Source: Roseibacillus persicicus
GTDB lineage: Bacteria; Verrucomicrobiota; Verrucomicrobiia; Verrucomicrobiales; Akkermansiaceae
Reading direction: 5' to 3'
DNA length: 64,000 nucleotides
Assembly (NCBI RefSeq): GCF_014651675.1
Contig: NZ_BMXI01000008.1
Location: 62,001-126,000, forward strand
Shown here: piece after piece, positions 18,180 through 28,000 of the stretch
Layout of the letters: the number at the start of each line of letters is the position of its first letter
Position numbering within the stretch: the first letter of the stretch is position 1
Program-made: the position numbers and the translations under genes
The notes under the pieces: generated by a model
Seen by the model: only the letters and a program-made list of their open reading frames with translations
What the model was told of the DNA's origin: nothing
Databases searched by the model: none

Positions 18180-19082
18180 ATGACCGCCGCGAAGAATAAT
18201 TTTCGCGTTCCCAAAAAACTGAACGAGAATGGCCACGAAATGAGCTTTTTTATCTCCTCCGAACTTTCCTATCAGGTGGGTGCCCGCAGCACGATCCTGC
18301 TGAACATCCACGCCCTCGCCTCCGAGAGCCAAACTCTCGTTGATGAGAAATTCACCGTGACCGAAGGCTGCGACTGCGAGTTCTTCTACCTCGGCTTCGG
18401 GCAGAACCGCTTCGTTCGCATCGATACCCACGAGGTCAGCGACCTGCTGATCATCTACGAAGCCGAAGCCCGGACCAATCCCTCCTCGCTCCGAATTCAG
18501 AATATCAATGAAGTTCCCATTCTGGAGATGAGCCCGGATGCGCTGCCTTATCTCTTTCCCAGCCGCTATTGCGAATCCGACAAGCTCGGCAATGAGGCCC
18601 GCAACCTCTTCGGGCACATCAATCATCCTCTGGAGCAAGCGTCCCAGATTGCGGAGTGGATTTACCAGAACCTCAGCTACGAGATTGGGTCCAGCGACGC
18701 CTCGACCTCGGCCTTCGACACCTATCAGCAACGGGCCGGGGTTTGCCGCGATTTTGCCCACCTTGCGATTGCCTTCTGTCGTTCGCTTTCCATCCCCGCG
18801 CGCTACTTCACCGGCTACGCCTGCAATATGGTGCCGCCTGATTTCCACGCCTGCTTCGAGGTCTGCGTCGGCAATAACTGGTATCTCTTCGACGCCACCC
18901 GCCTGTCATCGCCCAACGGATTGGTCCGCATCTCCTCCGGTCGCGACGCTGCGGACAGCGCGGTGGCCACCATTTATGGAGATGTGACTTTGCAAAGTAG
19001 CAAGGTCAGCTGTACGTCCCCCGACTTCGTGGCGCCGACCAACGATGAGCTGGAAGGCAAAGCGATCCAGCTCGGAGCCTAA
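18180..19082 (+). CDS. Transglutaminase-like cysteine protease domain protein (TG1)
   Basis: 300 aa. The triad reads C189 ('RAGVCRDFAHLA'), H223 ('DFHACFEV') and D238 ('WYLFDAT'), typical of bacterial transglutaminase-like (COG1305) proteins, which hydrolyse or transfer amide bonds. The N-terminal half is the beta-rich transglutaminase N domain. The ATG at 18180 follows the HNH stop by 3 nt. An ATG at 18240 (MSFFISSELSYQVG) would match the usual N-terminus of the family better and may be the real start. It heads a dispersed cluster of ATP-grasp, alpha-E and other transglutaminase genes. No signal peptide, so cytoplasmic. Confidence 0.88.
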   Translation: MTAAKNNFRVPKKLNENGHEMSFFISSELSYQVGARSTILLNIHALASESQTLVDEKFTVTEGCDCEFFYLGFGQNRFVRIDTHEVSDLLIIYEAEARTNPSSLRIQNINEVPILEMSPDALPYLFPSRYCESDKLGNEARNLFGHINHPLEQASQIAEWIYQNLSYEIGSSDASTSAFDTYQQRAGVCRDFAHLAIAFCRSLSIPARYFTGYACNMVPPDFHACFEVCVGNNWYLFDATRLSSPNGLVRISSGRDAADSAVATIYGDVTLQSSKVSCTSPDFVAPTNDELEGKAIQLGA

Positions 19083-19105
19083 CGGATTCCTTCGTGCAAA
19101 AACAA

Positions 19106-20002
19106 ATGAGTTCTTCCCAACAACAACAACAGCAAAGCCAAGGACCCGGAGTCGTGAACGTGCTTCATCGCACGACCTATCGCTACAACTTCCCGGTCAC
19201 CTTCCAGACCCACCGCATGGTGCTGCGTCCCCGGGAAGGCCATGACCTCCAGATCCAGAGCCACGAACTCACCGTCTCGCCCAACGCCACTTTGGCCTGG
19301 ACGAAAGACGTCTTCGGCAACTCGGTGACCCACGCCTTCTTCGGCGACGAGCAAGCCAACGAGCTGATCATCGAGTCCAAGCTGCGCATGACCCGCCCGC
19401 CCATCAAGGCCCTCGACCCCAGCTACCCGCACGAGGATTCGACCTTTCCCGGCATCGTCTACGACCCCTTGGAGCAAGCGGCCCTGACCTGCTATCTGAT
19501 CCCGACCTATCCGGAAGAGGCCCAGCTCCTCAACCCCTGGCTCAACAAACTCCCCCAGGCACTCGATTTCACCGACTCCTACGCCTTCATTCTCGAGCTC
19601 ACCCAACACATCAATCGGGAGATCACCTATCGACGACGCGAGGAAAAAGGCACCCAGACGCCCGCCACCACTGTTTCCCTCGGCAGCGGTTCCTGCCGCG
19701 ACATGGCGACCCTAATGATGGAAACCCTGCGCCATCAGGGCATCGCGAGCCGGTTTGTGAGTGGTTATCTCGATTGCGATGCCACCCGCGCGGCGCAGGG
19801 CTCAACCCACGCTTGGCTGGAGGCCTACCTTCCCTTCCGCGGTTGGCTGGGCTTCGATCCCACGGCGGGACGGGCTTGCGATCACCGGCATTTCGTCATC
19901 GCCACCAGCCACCACCCGCGCGGAGTGATGCCGATTTCGGGAAAATTCTTTGGCGCCGGCAATGCCTACGTGGGGCAGACTGTGCAAGTGGAGTTCAGCT
20001 GA
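19106..20002 (+). CDS. Transglutaminase-like domain protein (TG2)
   Basis: 298 aa from the ATG at 19106; a GTG four codons earlier is less likely. A poly-Gln stretch (residues 5-12) precedes the transglutaminase N domain ('VLHRTTYRYNFPVTFQTHRMVLRPREG'). The catalytic triad is C197 ('GSGSCRDMATLMME'), H235 ('STHAWLEAYLP') and D251 ('WLGFDPTAG'). It lies 23 bp after TG1 and overlaps the end of tsaE (opposite strand) by 8 bp. The 'GSCRD ... THAW ... GFDPT' pattern is the form found next to alpha-E and circularly permuted ATP-grasp genes. Confidence 0.92.
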   Translation: MSSSQQQQQQSQGPGVVNVLHRTTYRYNFPVTFQTHRMVLRPREGHDLQIQSHELTVSPNATLAWTKDVFGNSVTHAFFGDEQANELIIESKLRMTRPPIKALDPSYPHEDSTFPGIVYDPLEQAALTCYLIPTYPEEAQLLNPWLNKLPQALDFTDSYAFILELTQHINREITYRRREEKGTQTPATTVSLGSGSCRDMATLMMETLRHQGIASRFVSGYLDCDATRAAQGSTHAWLEAYLPFRGWLGFDPTAGRACDHRHFVIATSHHPRGVMPISGKFFGAGNAYVGQTVQVEFS

Positions 20003-20423
20003 AAGGCCCGCTGGCCCGCTCGATTCGGCGGCCTTCCTTTTCCTCCGTAATTTTGAGCCAAATTGTTCCCACCGGAAAGATCGTCGGGAACAGGTCCGCC
20101 CATTCCGCGATCACGATGCCCTCTTCCTCCAAATAATCATCCCAACCCAGCCGCAAAACCTCGTCTTCGGTCTCCAAACGATAGAGATCGAAGTGAAAAA
20201 CCGGCAAGCGACCGCCCGCGTATTCCTGCAAAAGAGCAAAAGTCGGACTGGTCACCACTTCATCACTTCCCAAGCCGCGGAGCATCCCTTTGGTCCAATG
20301 GGTCTTGCCCATCCCGAGCCCTCCCACTAGAGCGAGCACGGTTCCAGCGGGTAAATCGTGTGCGAATTCGGCCCCTCTTTCGACGAGGGAATCGGCATTA
20401 GGGCAAAAAATTGGAAAATCCAT
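19995..20423 (-). CDS. tsaE: tRNA threonylcarbamoyladenosine biosynthesis ATPase TsaE
   Basis: 142 aa from the ATG at 20423; a TTG five codons upstream is in frame. The Walker A sequence is G-x4-GMGKTHWTKG ('LALVGGLGMGKT'). The family blocks 'VTSPTFALLQEY' and 'FHFDLYRLE' follow, then 'IVIAEWADLFP'. TsaE partners TsaB and TsaD in forming t6A37 in ANN-decoding tRNAs. It is convergent with TG2 (8-bp overlap) and divergent from rplU. Housekeeping gene, not functionally part of the surrounding transglutaminase locus. Confidence 0.95.
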   Translation of the reverse strand: MDFPIFCPNADSLVERGAEFAHDLPAGTVLALVGGLGMGKTHWTKGMLRGLGSDEVVTSPTFALLQEYAGGRLPVFHFDLYRLETEDEVLRLGWDDYLEEEGIVIAEWADLFPTIFPVGTIWLKITEEKEGRRIERASGPFS

Positions 20424-20498
20424 CTTCGTTTCTGTCAAAAAAACCTTGCTGCAAGTGGTCGGGTGTGGTGAATTCCCCGCCCGTCGCGAGACTAGACC

Positions 20499-20518
20499 GT
20501 TCGAACTGTGTGTCGAAC
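20499..20518 (+). promoter_or_regulatory. Leader hairpin upstream of rplU
   Basis: GTTCGA (20499-20504) and TCGAAC (20513-20518) pair around an 8-nt loop, 38 nt before the rplU start. It could be part of a ribosomal-protein leader, but it does not match a leader class that I can name. Confidence 0.3.
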
Positions 20519-20556
20519 CTTGCTCCGGGCAAACTCAATTTTTCAGAAAGAACATC

Positions 20557-20871
20557 ATGGCATACGCAGTGATCAAAACCGGAGGCAAGCAGTACCGTGT
20601 GGCTGCTGGTGACAAGATCGACGTCGAGAAGCTCGACCTCGAGGTAGATTCCGACACCACCTTTGACCAAGTGCTCATGGTGAACGACGGAAGCTCAATC
20701 CGCATCGGCAGCCCTGTCGTTGATGGAGCAACAGTAACCGCTAAAGTTCTCGACCAATTCCGCGGACCCAAGGGTGTTGCATTCAAATTCAAGCGCCGGA
20801 AAGGTTTCCACAAAACCAAAGGCTTCCGCCGCCACATGACTAAGCTGGAAATCACCAGCATCAACGGATAA
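20557..20871 (+). CDS. rplU: 50S ribosomal protein L21
   Basis: 104 aa from the ATG at 20557, the standard length for bL21. The N-terminus [19 protein letters not shown] is the family hallmark; the C-terminal '[21 protein letters not shown]' contacts 23S rRNA. The longer open frame upstream is an artefact; the ATG is preceded by the purine-rich CAGAAAGAAC. Followed 19 bp later by rpmA, the conserved L21-L27 pair. Confidence 0.99.
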   Translation: MAYAVIKTGGKQYRVAAGDKIDVEKLDLEVDSDTTFDQVLMVNDGSSIRIGSPVVDGATVTAKVLDQFRGPKGVAFKFKRRKGFHKTKGFRRHMTKLEITSING

Positions 20872-20890
20872 TTTTTACCCCCTCAGACCA

Positions 20891-21157
20891 ATGGCACATA
20901 AGAAAGGACAAGGATCGGTTAAGAACGGACGCGACTCACGCAGCAAGCGTTTGGGCGTCAAGAAGTTCGGTGGCGAAGCAGTCATCGCCGGCAACATCAT
21001 CATCCGCCAGCGTGGCACCAAGTGGCACCCCGGTAAGAACATCGGCATGGGCAAGGACCACACCCTCTTCGCCCTCACCGACGGCAATGTTTACTTCGAC
21101 CGTGACGGCCGCCGCGTGAACGTTGCTTCCGACCAGGAAGCCGTTGTTGCGAGCTAA
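20891..21157 (+). CDS. rpmA: 50S ribosomal protein L27
   Basis: 88 aa bL27. It begins directly with [20 protein letters not shown], the mature-type N-terminus that reaches the peptidyl-transferase centre, with no Firmicutes-type cleavable extension. The '[20 protein letters not shown]' and '[11 protein letters not shown]' blocks are conserved. Co-transcribed with rplU; a hairpin with a T-tract terminator follows at 21182. Confidence 0.99.
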   Translation: MAHKKGQGSVKNGRDSRSKRLGVKKFGGEAVIAGNIIIRQRGTKWHPGKNIGMGKDHTLFALTDGNVYFDRDGRRVNVASDQEAVVAS

Positions 21158-21181
21158 GCCCCGGCAAGATACTATTTTTCA

Positions 21182-21216
21182 AAGAGCGGCGTTCCCATTC
21201 GGGTCGCCGCTTTTTC
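21182..21216 (+). terminator. Intrinsic terminator after rpmA
   Basis: AGCGGCG (21185-21191) and CGCCGCT (21205-21211) form a GC-rich stem, extended by A-T pairs and followed by TTTTTC. It separates rplU-rpmA from trmL, whose start codon lies only 10 nt downstream. Confidence 0.85.
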
Positions 21217-21225
21217 TTGTCCACC

Positions 21226-21687
21226 ATGTTCCAGATCGTCCTCGTCGAACCCGAAATCCCACACAACGCCGGTGCTGCCGGACGTCTCGCGGTGGCGACC
21301 GGTTCCCAGCTTCATCTCGTCAAACCCCTGGGCTTTTCCATTGATGAAAAGGCGGTGCGTCGGGCGGGCCTTGATTACTGGAAGCACGTCGACCTCGTGG
21401 TCTGGGAAAGCTGGGACGAATTCCAAGCAGCGCATCCCAACGCGCGGCAGTGGTTTCTCAGCACCAAGGGAACCGGCAATTTGTGGGAGACGAGCTTCCA
21501 AGCCGGCGATCAACTCATCTTCGGAGCCGAAACCCGCGGACTCTCCGACGAGGTGCGCGCAGGAGTCGACCCCTCACAACTGATCCGGATTCCCATGGCC
21601 GAAGGCCCAATCCGATCGCTCAACCTCTCCACCAGCATCGGGATCGTCCTTTTCGAAGGCTGTCGGCAGGTCGGTGGGTTCAAGTAA
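21226..21687 (+). CDS. trmL: tRNA (cytidine(34)-2'-O)-methyltransferase TrmL
   Basis: 153 aa from the ATG at 21226 (a TTG three codons earlier is unlikely). This SPOUT-class methyltransferase modifies the wobble ribose of tRNA-Leu. Diagnostic blocks are 'FQIVLVEPEIPHNAGAAGR', 'KPLGFSIDEKAVRRAGLDYW', 'LIFGAETRGLS' and the knot-forming 'IRIPMAEGPIRSLNLSTSIGIVLFE'. Full family length. Its start sits right behind the rpmA terminator, so it may rely on read-through or a promoter overlapping the hairpin. Confidence 0.96.
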   Translation: MFQIVLVEPEIPHNAGAAGRLAVATGSQLHLVKPLGFSIDEKAVRRAGLDYWKHVDLVVWESWDEFQAAHPNARQWFLSTKGTGNLWETSFQAGDQLIFGAETRGLSDEVRAGVDPSQLIRIPMAEGPIRSLNLSTSIGIVLFEGCRQVGGFK

Positions 21688-21716
21688 GCCGCTTCTGAAA
21701 AGTAAGAAAGCGCTAA

Positions 21717-22388
21717 TTACAAGTCCCCCTCGCGGACTTCACCGTCGACGTTGGTCTGGAAGTAATGACCAGTCTCCACGTGCAGCCCGGTCAACCAACC
21801 ACCCCGCCCGGGATCGGTGTCGATACAGACGGCGTGTCCGATATTGAGCGGAACATGGGATTTCTGCGCGGTGTGTCCGCAGATCATGACTTTGCCCGAG
21901 CAATGAGGTTTGGGCGGCCCATAGAACGGGTGGTTGAACTTTTGATGCACCAGGGTGTAGGGCAGCTGCTCGTTGACCGGGACTTCCGCCTCCAGATAGG
22001 CGTGGACGAAGATGTGAGTATCGGTTTCGACGTAGGGCTTGTTGCGCAAAAGAAATTGCCAGTGCTCCTCGGGAACATCGTCCATCCCATTGGGTCCGTA
22101 GGAATCCAGGGTCTCTTGCCCACCCCAGACATCGACCCAATGCGCGTGATCGGTCTTGTCGATGCGCGAGAGGACGAACTTTTCCTCATGGTTGCCGCAG
22201 AGGCAGTCGATGCGGAACTTTTGACTTTGCTCGATGAGAAAGTCGATCACCCCTTTCGAGTCCGGTCCGCGATCCACATAGTCGCCCAAGAAAATGATGT
22301 GATCCTCAGGCTGGGGATCGAGGGTCTTCCAAAGAGTCAGCAGAGGGTCGAGGCAGCCGTGAATATCGCTAATGGCAAGTGTTCTCAT
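21717..22388 (-). CDS. Calcineurin-type metallophosphoesterase (Ser/Thr phosphatase or Ap4A-hydrolase-like)
   Basis: 223 aa. Metal-binding motifs are D8-x-H10 ('ISDIHGCLDP'), 'GDYVDRGPDSKG' (about 36-47), 'GNHEE' (about 71-75) and a late 'CGHTAQ'. This is the PPP/ApaH-like arrangement used by bacterial protein phosphatases (PrpA/PrpE-like) and diadenosine tetraphosphatases. The substrate is unclear. It lies next to the alpha-E gene on the same strand (66 bp gap), within the transglutaminase/ATP-grasp cluster, so a role in removing or controlling a modification is possible but speculative. Confidence 0.88.
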   Translation of the reverse strand: MRTLAISDIHGCLDPLLTLWKTLDPQPEDHIIFLGDYVDRGPDSKGVIDFLIEQSQKFRIDCLCGNHEEKFVLSRIDKTDHAHWVDVWGGQETLDSYGPNGMDDVPEEHWQFLLRNKPYVETDTHIFVHAYLEAEVPVNEQLPYTLVHQKFNHPFYGPPKPHCSGKVMICGHTAQKSHVPLNIGHAVCIDTDPGRGGWLTGLHVETGHYFQTNVDGEVREGDL

Positions 22389-22454
22389 CGTTTCGACGAG
22401 ATTCTTACCGCTCAGGAGAGGCTGTAAAGTATCGGTTGCCCCAATGGCAAAGTT

Positions 22455-23480
22455 CTAGCTCTGCGATTGCGTTTGAGTCGCGACGACGGGTTCCGGCTCC
22501 TCCTCTTCCTCCGGCTCGTCGTCTTCGACAACGGGGTCGGCGGGATAGGAATAGGCCTGATGAACTCCTTCGTTGATCGCGATCAGGCTTTGCTGAACTC
22601 CATCGAGGAATTCGTGCAAGTCCCCTTCGATCTCGCCCGAAAACGCGCCCAAATCGAGCTCGGCCAAGAATCGCCCGCAATTCCGCTCGCCCTCGTTGTT
22701 GAAAACACCCAAGGCCGAACCGGAAAGCTCGTGCAGGACATTGTTCACCTCTCTCACGCAATAACGGATGGAGGGCGGGAAGACTGGATTGTAGACTAAA
22801 GTTTGATTCAAGCGCGGCCAATCGGCTTCCACATTGCCAAAACCACGTTGCGATCCCGCTCCGCAGCCGCGCATAATGCAAAGCCAGACATAGGGCTCAA
22901 AGGCATGCCCCTCGTCATCGTCCTTGCCAGGCATGAAAGTCTTCAGGTCGAGCAAGCGCGAGGTCTGGTCGGCCCGCTCCAACATCGTTCCCAAACGAAG
23001 GAAGCACCACGCTTCTTCGCGCGGCATCATCTCTTCAATCAAGCCGCGCAGCTGCAGACAACCCTGCCGCACGCGGGCTCCATAGACCGCCGGATTGAGG
23101 GTTGCGGAAGAGTTCGACTGATCCTTGCACCAGAGATAGAGCTCGTTGAGCACTTCCCACAACTCGGAAGAAAGCTGCTCGCGCGCGCCCCGGGCATTCT
23201 CCCGGGCAAAGGTGAGAGCGCGGAACACCGAGCCCGCATTTTCTCCATCAACCAACAGGAAGCGGTGAAAGTCCTCCTTGCTCTCCAACTGCTCGATATC
23301 CTCTTCCCCGTATCCATAGGAACGCAGGATGGGTTTCCAGAACAAGTCGGCGGAACATAATTTGGGATGGCTATAATCCAAAGCCAGCTGATCGGCGACT
23401 TCAACGATTCGGGCGAGACTCTTGGCTCGCTCGACATAACGCGACAGCCACATCAGGGATTCGGCAACTCGGGACAACAT
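22455..23480 (-). CDS. Alpha-E domain protein (DUF403)
   Basis: 341 aa from the ATG at 23480 (MLSRVAESLMWLSRYVERAK), the canonical start of the alpha-E family; the longer frame is not needed. The protein is all-helical through about residue 310, then ends in an acidic Glu/Asp/Pro tail (DPVVEDDEPEEEEE) and Gln/Ser residues. Alpha-E proteins occur next to circularly permuted ATP-grasp enzymes and transglutaminases; comparative genomics proposes a role in peptide synthesis or tagging, but no activity has been shown. The gene follows the ATP-grasp gene on the same strand by 25 bp, the usual two-gene unit. Confidence 0.95.
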   Translation of the reverse strand: MLSRVAESLMWLSRYVERAKSLARIVEVADQLALDYSHPKLCSADLFWKPILRSYGYGEEDIEQLESKEDFHRFLLVDGENAGSVFRALTFARENARGAREQLSSELWEVLNELYLWCKDQSNSSATLNPAVYGARVRQGCLQLRGLIEEMMPREEAWCFLRLGTMLERADQTSRLLDLKTFMPGKDDDEGHAFEPYVWLCIMRGCGAGSQRGFGNVEADWPRLNQTLVYNPVFPPSIRYCVREVNNVLHELSGSALGVFNNEGERNCGRFLAELDLGAFSGEIEGDLHEFLDGVQQSLIAINEGVHQAYSYPADPVVEDDEPEEEEEPEPVVATQTQSQS

Positions 23481-23505
23481 AATGTAAAAGCGTTTGGAAA
23501 AAGGA

Positions 23506-24936
23506 TTAGTAGAGGACCCAAGTGTCTTTGCTGCCACCACCTTGGGAGGAGTTGACTACGATGGAGCCCTCGTTGAGAGCCACCCGAGTCAATCCACCAG
23601 GAACCACCCGAGTCTCTTCACCCGCTAATATATAGGGACGCAGGTCGATATGCCGAGGGGAAATCTGATCGTCGCAGAAGGTCGGATGGGTAGAAAGGGA
23701 AATCATGGGCTGGGCCACATAGTTGCGGGGTGATTCCTTAATCTTGCCGCGGAAGTCTTCAATCTCCTTCTTCGTCGACTTGGGTCCCACCAGCATGCCA
23801 TAGCCACCGGACTCGTTGGCCGCCTTGACCACCAACTGATCGAGGTTTTCCATAATATGGCTCATCTCCTTTTCTTCCGAAGCGAGATAAGTCTCCACAT
23901 TGGGAAGGATAGGCTCTTCATCGAGATAATATTTGATGAAGTCCGGCACATACTTGTAGACCACCTTGTCGTCAGCCACCCCAGTGCCAACGGTATTGGC
24001 AAGAGCCACATTCCCGGCGCGATAGGCACGCATGAGACCCGGAACGCCTAACAGCGAATCCTTGCGAAAGACTTCGGGGTCGAGGAAGTCGTCATCAATG
24101 CGCCGATAAATCACATCCACCCGCTCGAGGCCTCGGGTAGTTTTCATGTAGACCACTTCATTTTGCACGACGAGGTCGCGCCCTTCCACAATCTGAATCC
24201 CCATCCGGCTGGCGAGAAAGGAGTGCTCGAAGTAAGCCGAGTTATAGACCCCGGGAGTCAGCAACACACAAACTGGCTCGTGATTGTCCGGCTGGCTGAG
24301 GCCTTCAAGGACTTCTAACAACCAGTCGCTGTAGACATCGACCGGACGCACTCCCATCTCTTGGAAAAGGGAGGGGTAGACCTTCTTCATCGCGGCCCGG
24401 TTCTCTAACAAATAACTTACACCGGACGGACAGCGGCAATTATCTTCCAGCACGAGGTAACCGTTCTTCTCATCCCGAATGAGGTCTGTGCCGCAGATCT
24501 GGACATAGCTGTCATTGGGCACCTTGACGCCCCGCAATTCGTCCCGGTAGTGGGCGGCGGTGTAGACGGTTTCCTTCGGGATGATCTTGTCCTTGATCAC
24601 CTTTTGATCGGAATAAATGTCTTTGAGAAAAAGATTCAGAGCCTCGATCCGTTGAATCAGGCCCTTTTCCAAAAGCGCCCATTCATCGCCGGGAATCACC
24701 CTCGGGACCGGGTCAAAGGGGAAGATGCGCTCGGTCCCCTCGTCGTCGTTGTAGACGGTGAAAGTAACGCCCTGCTTGAGAAAGGAGAGGCTCAGGGTTC
24801 TTTGAATGGATTGAAATTCCTCCGGAGTGACGTCTCCCAATCGTTCCACCACCGCCTGATAATGGGCTCGAAATTCCCCCGATTTTTTAAAGGCTTCATC
24901 AAAGGCTTCAGCGGGTTGGTAGTTGTCAAAGAGCAT
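23506..24936 (-). CDS. Circularly permuted type 2 ATP-grasp protein (DUF404/DUF407)
   Basis: 476 aa from the ATG at 24936 (MLFDNYQPAEAFDEAF), the characteristic start; an upstream extension to 25008 would run into the divergent promoter region. Motifs include 'CGTDLIRDEKNGYLVLEDNCRCPSGVSYLLENR' split around residues 143-180, 'VVKAANESGGYGMLVGP' (about 367) and 'LTRVALNEGSIVVNSSQGGGSKDTWVL' at the C-terminus. The family is predicted to ligate a carboxylate to an amine using ATP. Paired with the downstream alpha-E gene and divergent from the DUF2126 gene across about 130 bp. Confidence 0.96.
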   Translation of the reverse strand: MLFDNYQPAEAFDEAFKKSGEFRAHYQAVVERLGDVTPEEFQSIQRTLSLSFLKQGVTFTVYNDDEGTERIFPFDPVPRVIPGDEWALLEKGLIQRIEALNLFLKDIYSDQKVIKDKIIPKETVYTAAHYRDELRGVKVPNDSYVQICGTDLIRDEKNGYLVLEDNCRCPSGVSYLLENRAAMKKVYPSLFQEMGVRPVDVYSDWLLEVLEGLSQPDNHEPVCVLLTPGVYNSAYFEHSFLASRMGIQIVEGRDLVVQNEVVYMKTTRGLERVDVIYRRIDDDFLDPEVFRKDSLLGVPGLMRAYRAGNVALANTVGTGVADDKVVYKYVPDFIKYYLDEEPILPNVETYLASEEKEMSHIMENLDQLVVKAANESGGYGMLVGPKSTKKEIEDFRGKIKESPRNYVAQPMISLSTHPTFCDDQISPRHIDLRPYILAGEETRVVPGGLTRVALNEGSIVVNSSQGGGSKDTWVLY

Positions 24937-25066
24937 ATCTGTGGTAACGGAGGTGGCGTTCACGCAAGTTTGTCTAGATTTCGAATTCTTACAAGAGTTG
25001 GCCCTCAATAAGCTAACAAAACATTGCGGTTCACTCTCTTACCCTCCTTTTAGCAACTTTCAGGCC

Positions 25067-28000
25067 ATGTCGATTCAATGTTCGCTCCACCACAAGACCA
25101 GCTATCACTATGAGCGCCCTGTTAAGCTTGGCCCGCAGGTCGTTCGCTTGCGCCCTGCGCCCCACTCGCGTACCGCGGTCACGGCCTACTCGCTCAAGAT
25201 CTCGCCCGAAACTCATTTCCTGAATTGGCAGCAGGATACCCAGGGTAACTTCCTTGCCCGGCTGGTCTTTCCCGAGCCCGTCAAGTCGCTCGAGATCGAG
25301 GTCAACCTGATTGCCGACCTTTCCCCCATCAACCCCTTCGACTTCTTCGTCGACAAGGAGGCCGAGACCTACCCCTTCGAATATCCCGAGGAGTTGCGTG
25401 ACGAGTTGCGCCCCTTCCTCGCCATTGATGCCAAGGACGCCCGCAGTGACGAGCTGATTGCCTTCCAAGAGACGCTCAAGCTCCGCGAGGACATGGGCAT
25501 CAACGAATTCATGGTCACCGTCAACCAGGCGGTGAGCGAGACGGTGGGCTACACCATTCGTCTGGAGCCCGGCGTGCAAACCCCACAGGAGACTTTGCTC
25601 AAGCGCAAAGGGTCCTGCCGGGACTCGGCCTGGTTGCTCATCAACTTGATGCGTCGGCTGGGAATCGCCGCGCGTTTTTGCTCCGGCTATCTCATCCAGC
25701 TCAAGGCCGACCAAAAGCCCGTCGATGGCGGCGCGGAAGGCCCGGCGGAAGACTTTACCGATCTGCACGCTTGGACGGAAATCTACCTCCCGGGCGCAGG
25801 TTGGGTCGGGCTCGATCCCACTTCCGGTCTTCTCGCTGGCGAGGGCCACATTCCTCTTTGCGCCACCGCCCACTATCGCGATGCCGCTCCCTTAACCGGT
25901 AGCCTGTTAGAAGCCGATGAGATCGAGACCGAGTTCGATTTCGACATGAAGGTCGACCGCGTGGCGGAAACCCCACGTGTCACTCTCCCCTACGACAAGG
26001 ATCAGGAAGCAGCGATTGAGAAGCTGGGGCATGAGCTCGACAAGCGGCTCAAGAAGCAAGACATGCGGCTGACCATGGGAGGCGAACCGACCTTTGTCTC
26101 CGCCAACGAAATGGAGACCCCCGAGTGGAACACCGACGCCCTTGGGCCGACGAAGGAAGCCTATGGCGAAACCCTTCTGCGCAAACTCTACGACAAATTT
26201 TCTCCCGGTGGATTCCTCCACCACGGCCAGGGCAAATGGTATCCCGGCGAACCCCTTCCCCGCTGGGCCTTTACTTCCTACTGGCGTAAAGATGGCCAGG
26301 CGATCTGGACCGACCCTTCCCTCTTTGGCCGCCCCGACAAGGACTACGGCCACGACCACAAGACCTCGGAAGCCTTCACCCGCCTGCTGGCGAAAAATCT
26401 GGGCTTGAGTGACAAATACGCCCGCGCCGCCTTCGAGGACATCTACTACTATCTTTGGAAAGAACGCCGTCTCCCCGTCAACGTCACGGTCGAGGACTCC
26501 CGTCTGGACGACAAGTTGGAGCGCGAGACCATTGCACGCATCTTTGAACAAGGGCTGGGCACTCCGGTGGGACACATCCTGCCATTGACGCACGATCCGG
26601 ATGGCAAGGACTGGCTCACCGGACCTTGGCTGTTAGGCGGCGAAGAAGTGTTCCTTCACCCCGGGAATCACCCCATGGGCTACCGGCTTCCTCTGGATGG
26701 GCTGCCTTGGGCTAAGCGCGAGGACCATCCCAACCTCGAGCCCATCGACCCTTCCATTCCCCGTCCCGCCATGGAAGGCGAGCGCCTCTTGCCCGCATCC
26801 ATGCGCCAGCAAGCAGCTTCTCTGCGTTTGCCTGCAGCGACTGGTTCGGAGCGACGCGGTCTTTCCAGCGAGGAAATTCTGGAACGCCAGCGCGAAGCCG
26901 CTTTGCGAGAGCCCGAGACCGGCAAGTCCGCCAAGGATCAGGTGCGCACCGGTCTTTGTGTGGAACCCCGTGACGGTCGCTTGCATGTCTTTTTCCCACC
27001 CATTCCCGAGACCGAGGCTTACCTCGAGCTCGTTGGCGCGATGGAGGAAACCGCCAAGGAAATGGGCACCCCGATCCGCATCGAGGGTTACAAGCCGCCC
27101 TCCGATCCCCGCCTCAATTCGTTCTCGGTCACCCCGGACCCCGGCGTTCTCGAGATCAACATCCACCCGTCGAAGAGTTGGGATGGCATCGTGGAAAACA
27201 CGCGCGTGCTCTACGACGAGGCTCGCAAGTGCGGTCTCGGCACCGAAAAGTTCATGCAAGACGGTCGCCACTCCGGCACCGGAGGCGGCAACCACATCGT
27301 GGTGGGCGGCGAGACTCCCCTCGACTCCCCCTTCCTGCGCAGGCCTGACCTGTTGCAGTCGGTGGTGACCTACTTCAACAATCACCCCTCCCTCTCCTAC
27401 CTTTTCTCCGGTCTCTTCATTGGGCCCACTTCCCAAGCTCCACGCTTGGACGAAGCGCGGCACGAGGCCATTTACGAATTGGAGACGGCCTTCACTTCTT
27501 TGCCGAAAGGCGACACCACCTTGGACAACTGCCAATGGTTGATCGACCGCGTGATGCGCAATCACATTACCGACCTCACCGGCAACACCCACCGCTCCGA
27601 GATCTGCATCGACAAGCTCTTTGGCCCTGGGCCAACGGGTCGCTTGGGACTGGTGGAATTCCGGGGCTTCGAGATGCCACCCCATCCCGAGATGTCGCTC
27701 TCGCAGCAACTGCTCATTCGCGGTTTGCTCTCCCGCTTCTGGGACGAACCTTATGACGCCAAGCTGGTGCGCTGGGGCTCTTCCATCCACGACAAGTGGC
27801 TCCTGCCTCATTTCCTGAAAGACGACCTCGACGAAGTGGTGGGCGACTTGCGCGCTCATGGTCTCGCTTTCGAGCCGGACTGGTATGATCCTCACCTCGA
27901 ATTCCGCTTCCCTCTCATCGGCGAGCACCAGGAGCGCAATATCGATATCGAGATTCGCCAAGCCGCCGAGCCTTGGAACGTGCTTGGCGAAGAGTCCTCC

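Noticed and set aside
20433-20438. TTGACA on the minus strand as a -35 box for tsaE
   Set aside because: It is only 10-15 nt from the ATG, too close to leave room for a -10 element, and it coincides with the TTG in-frame codon.
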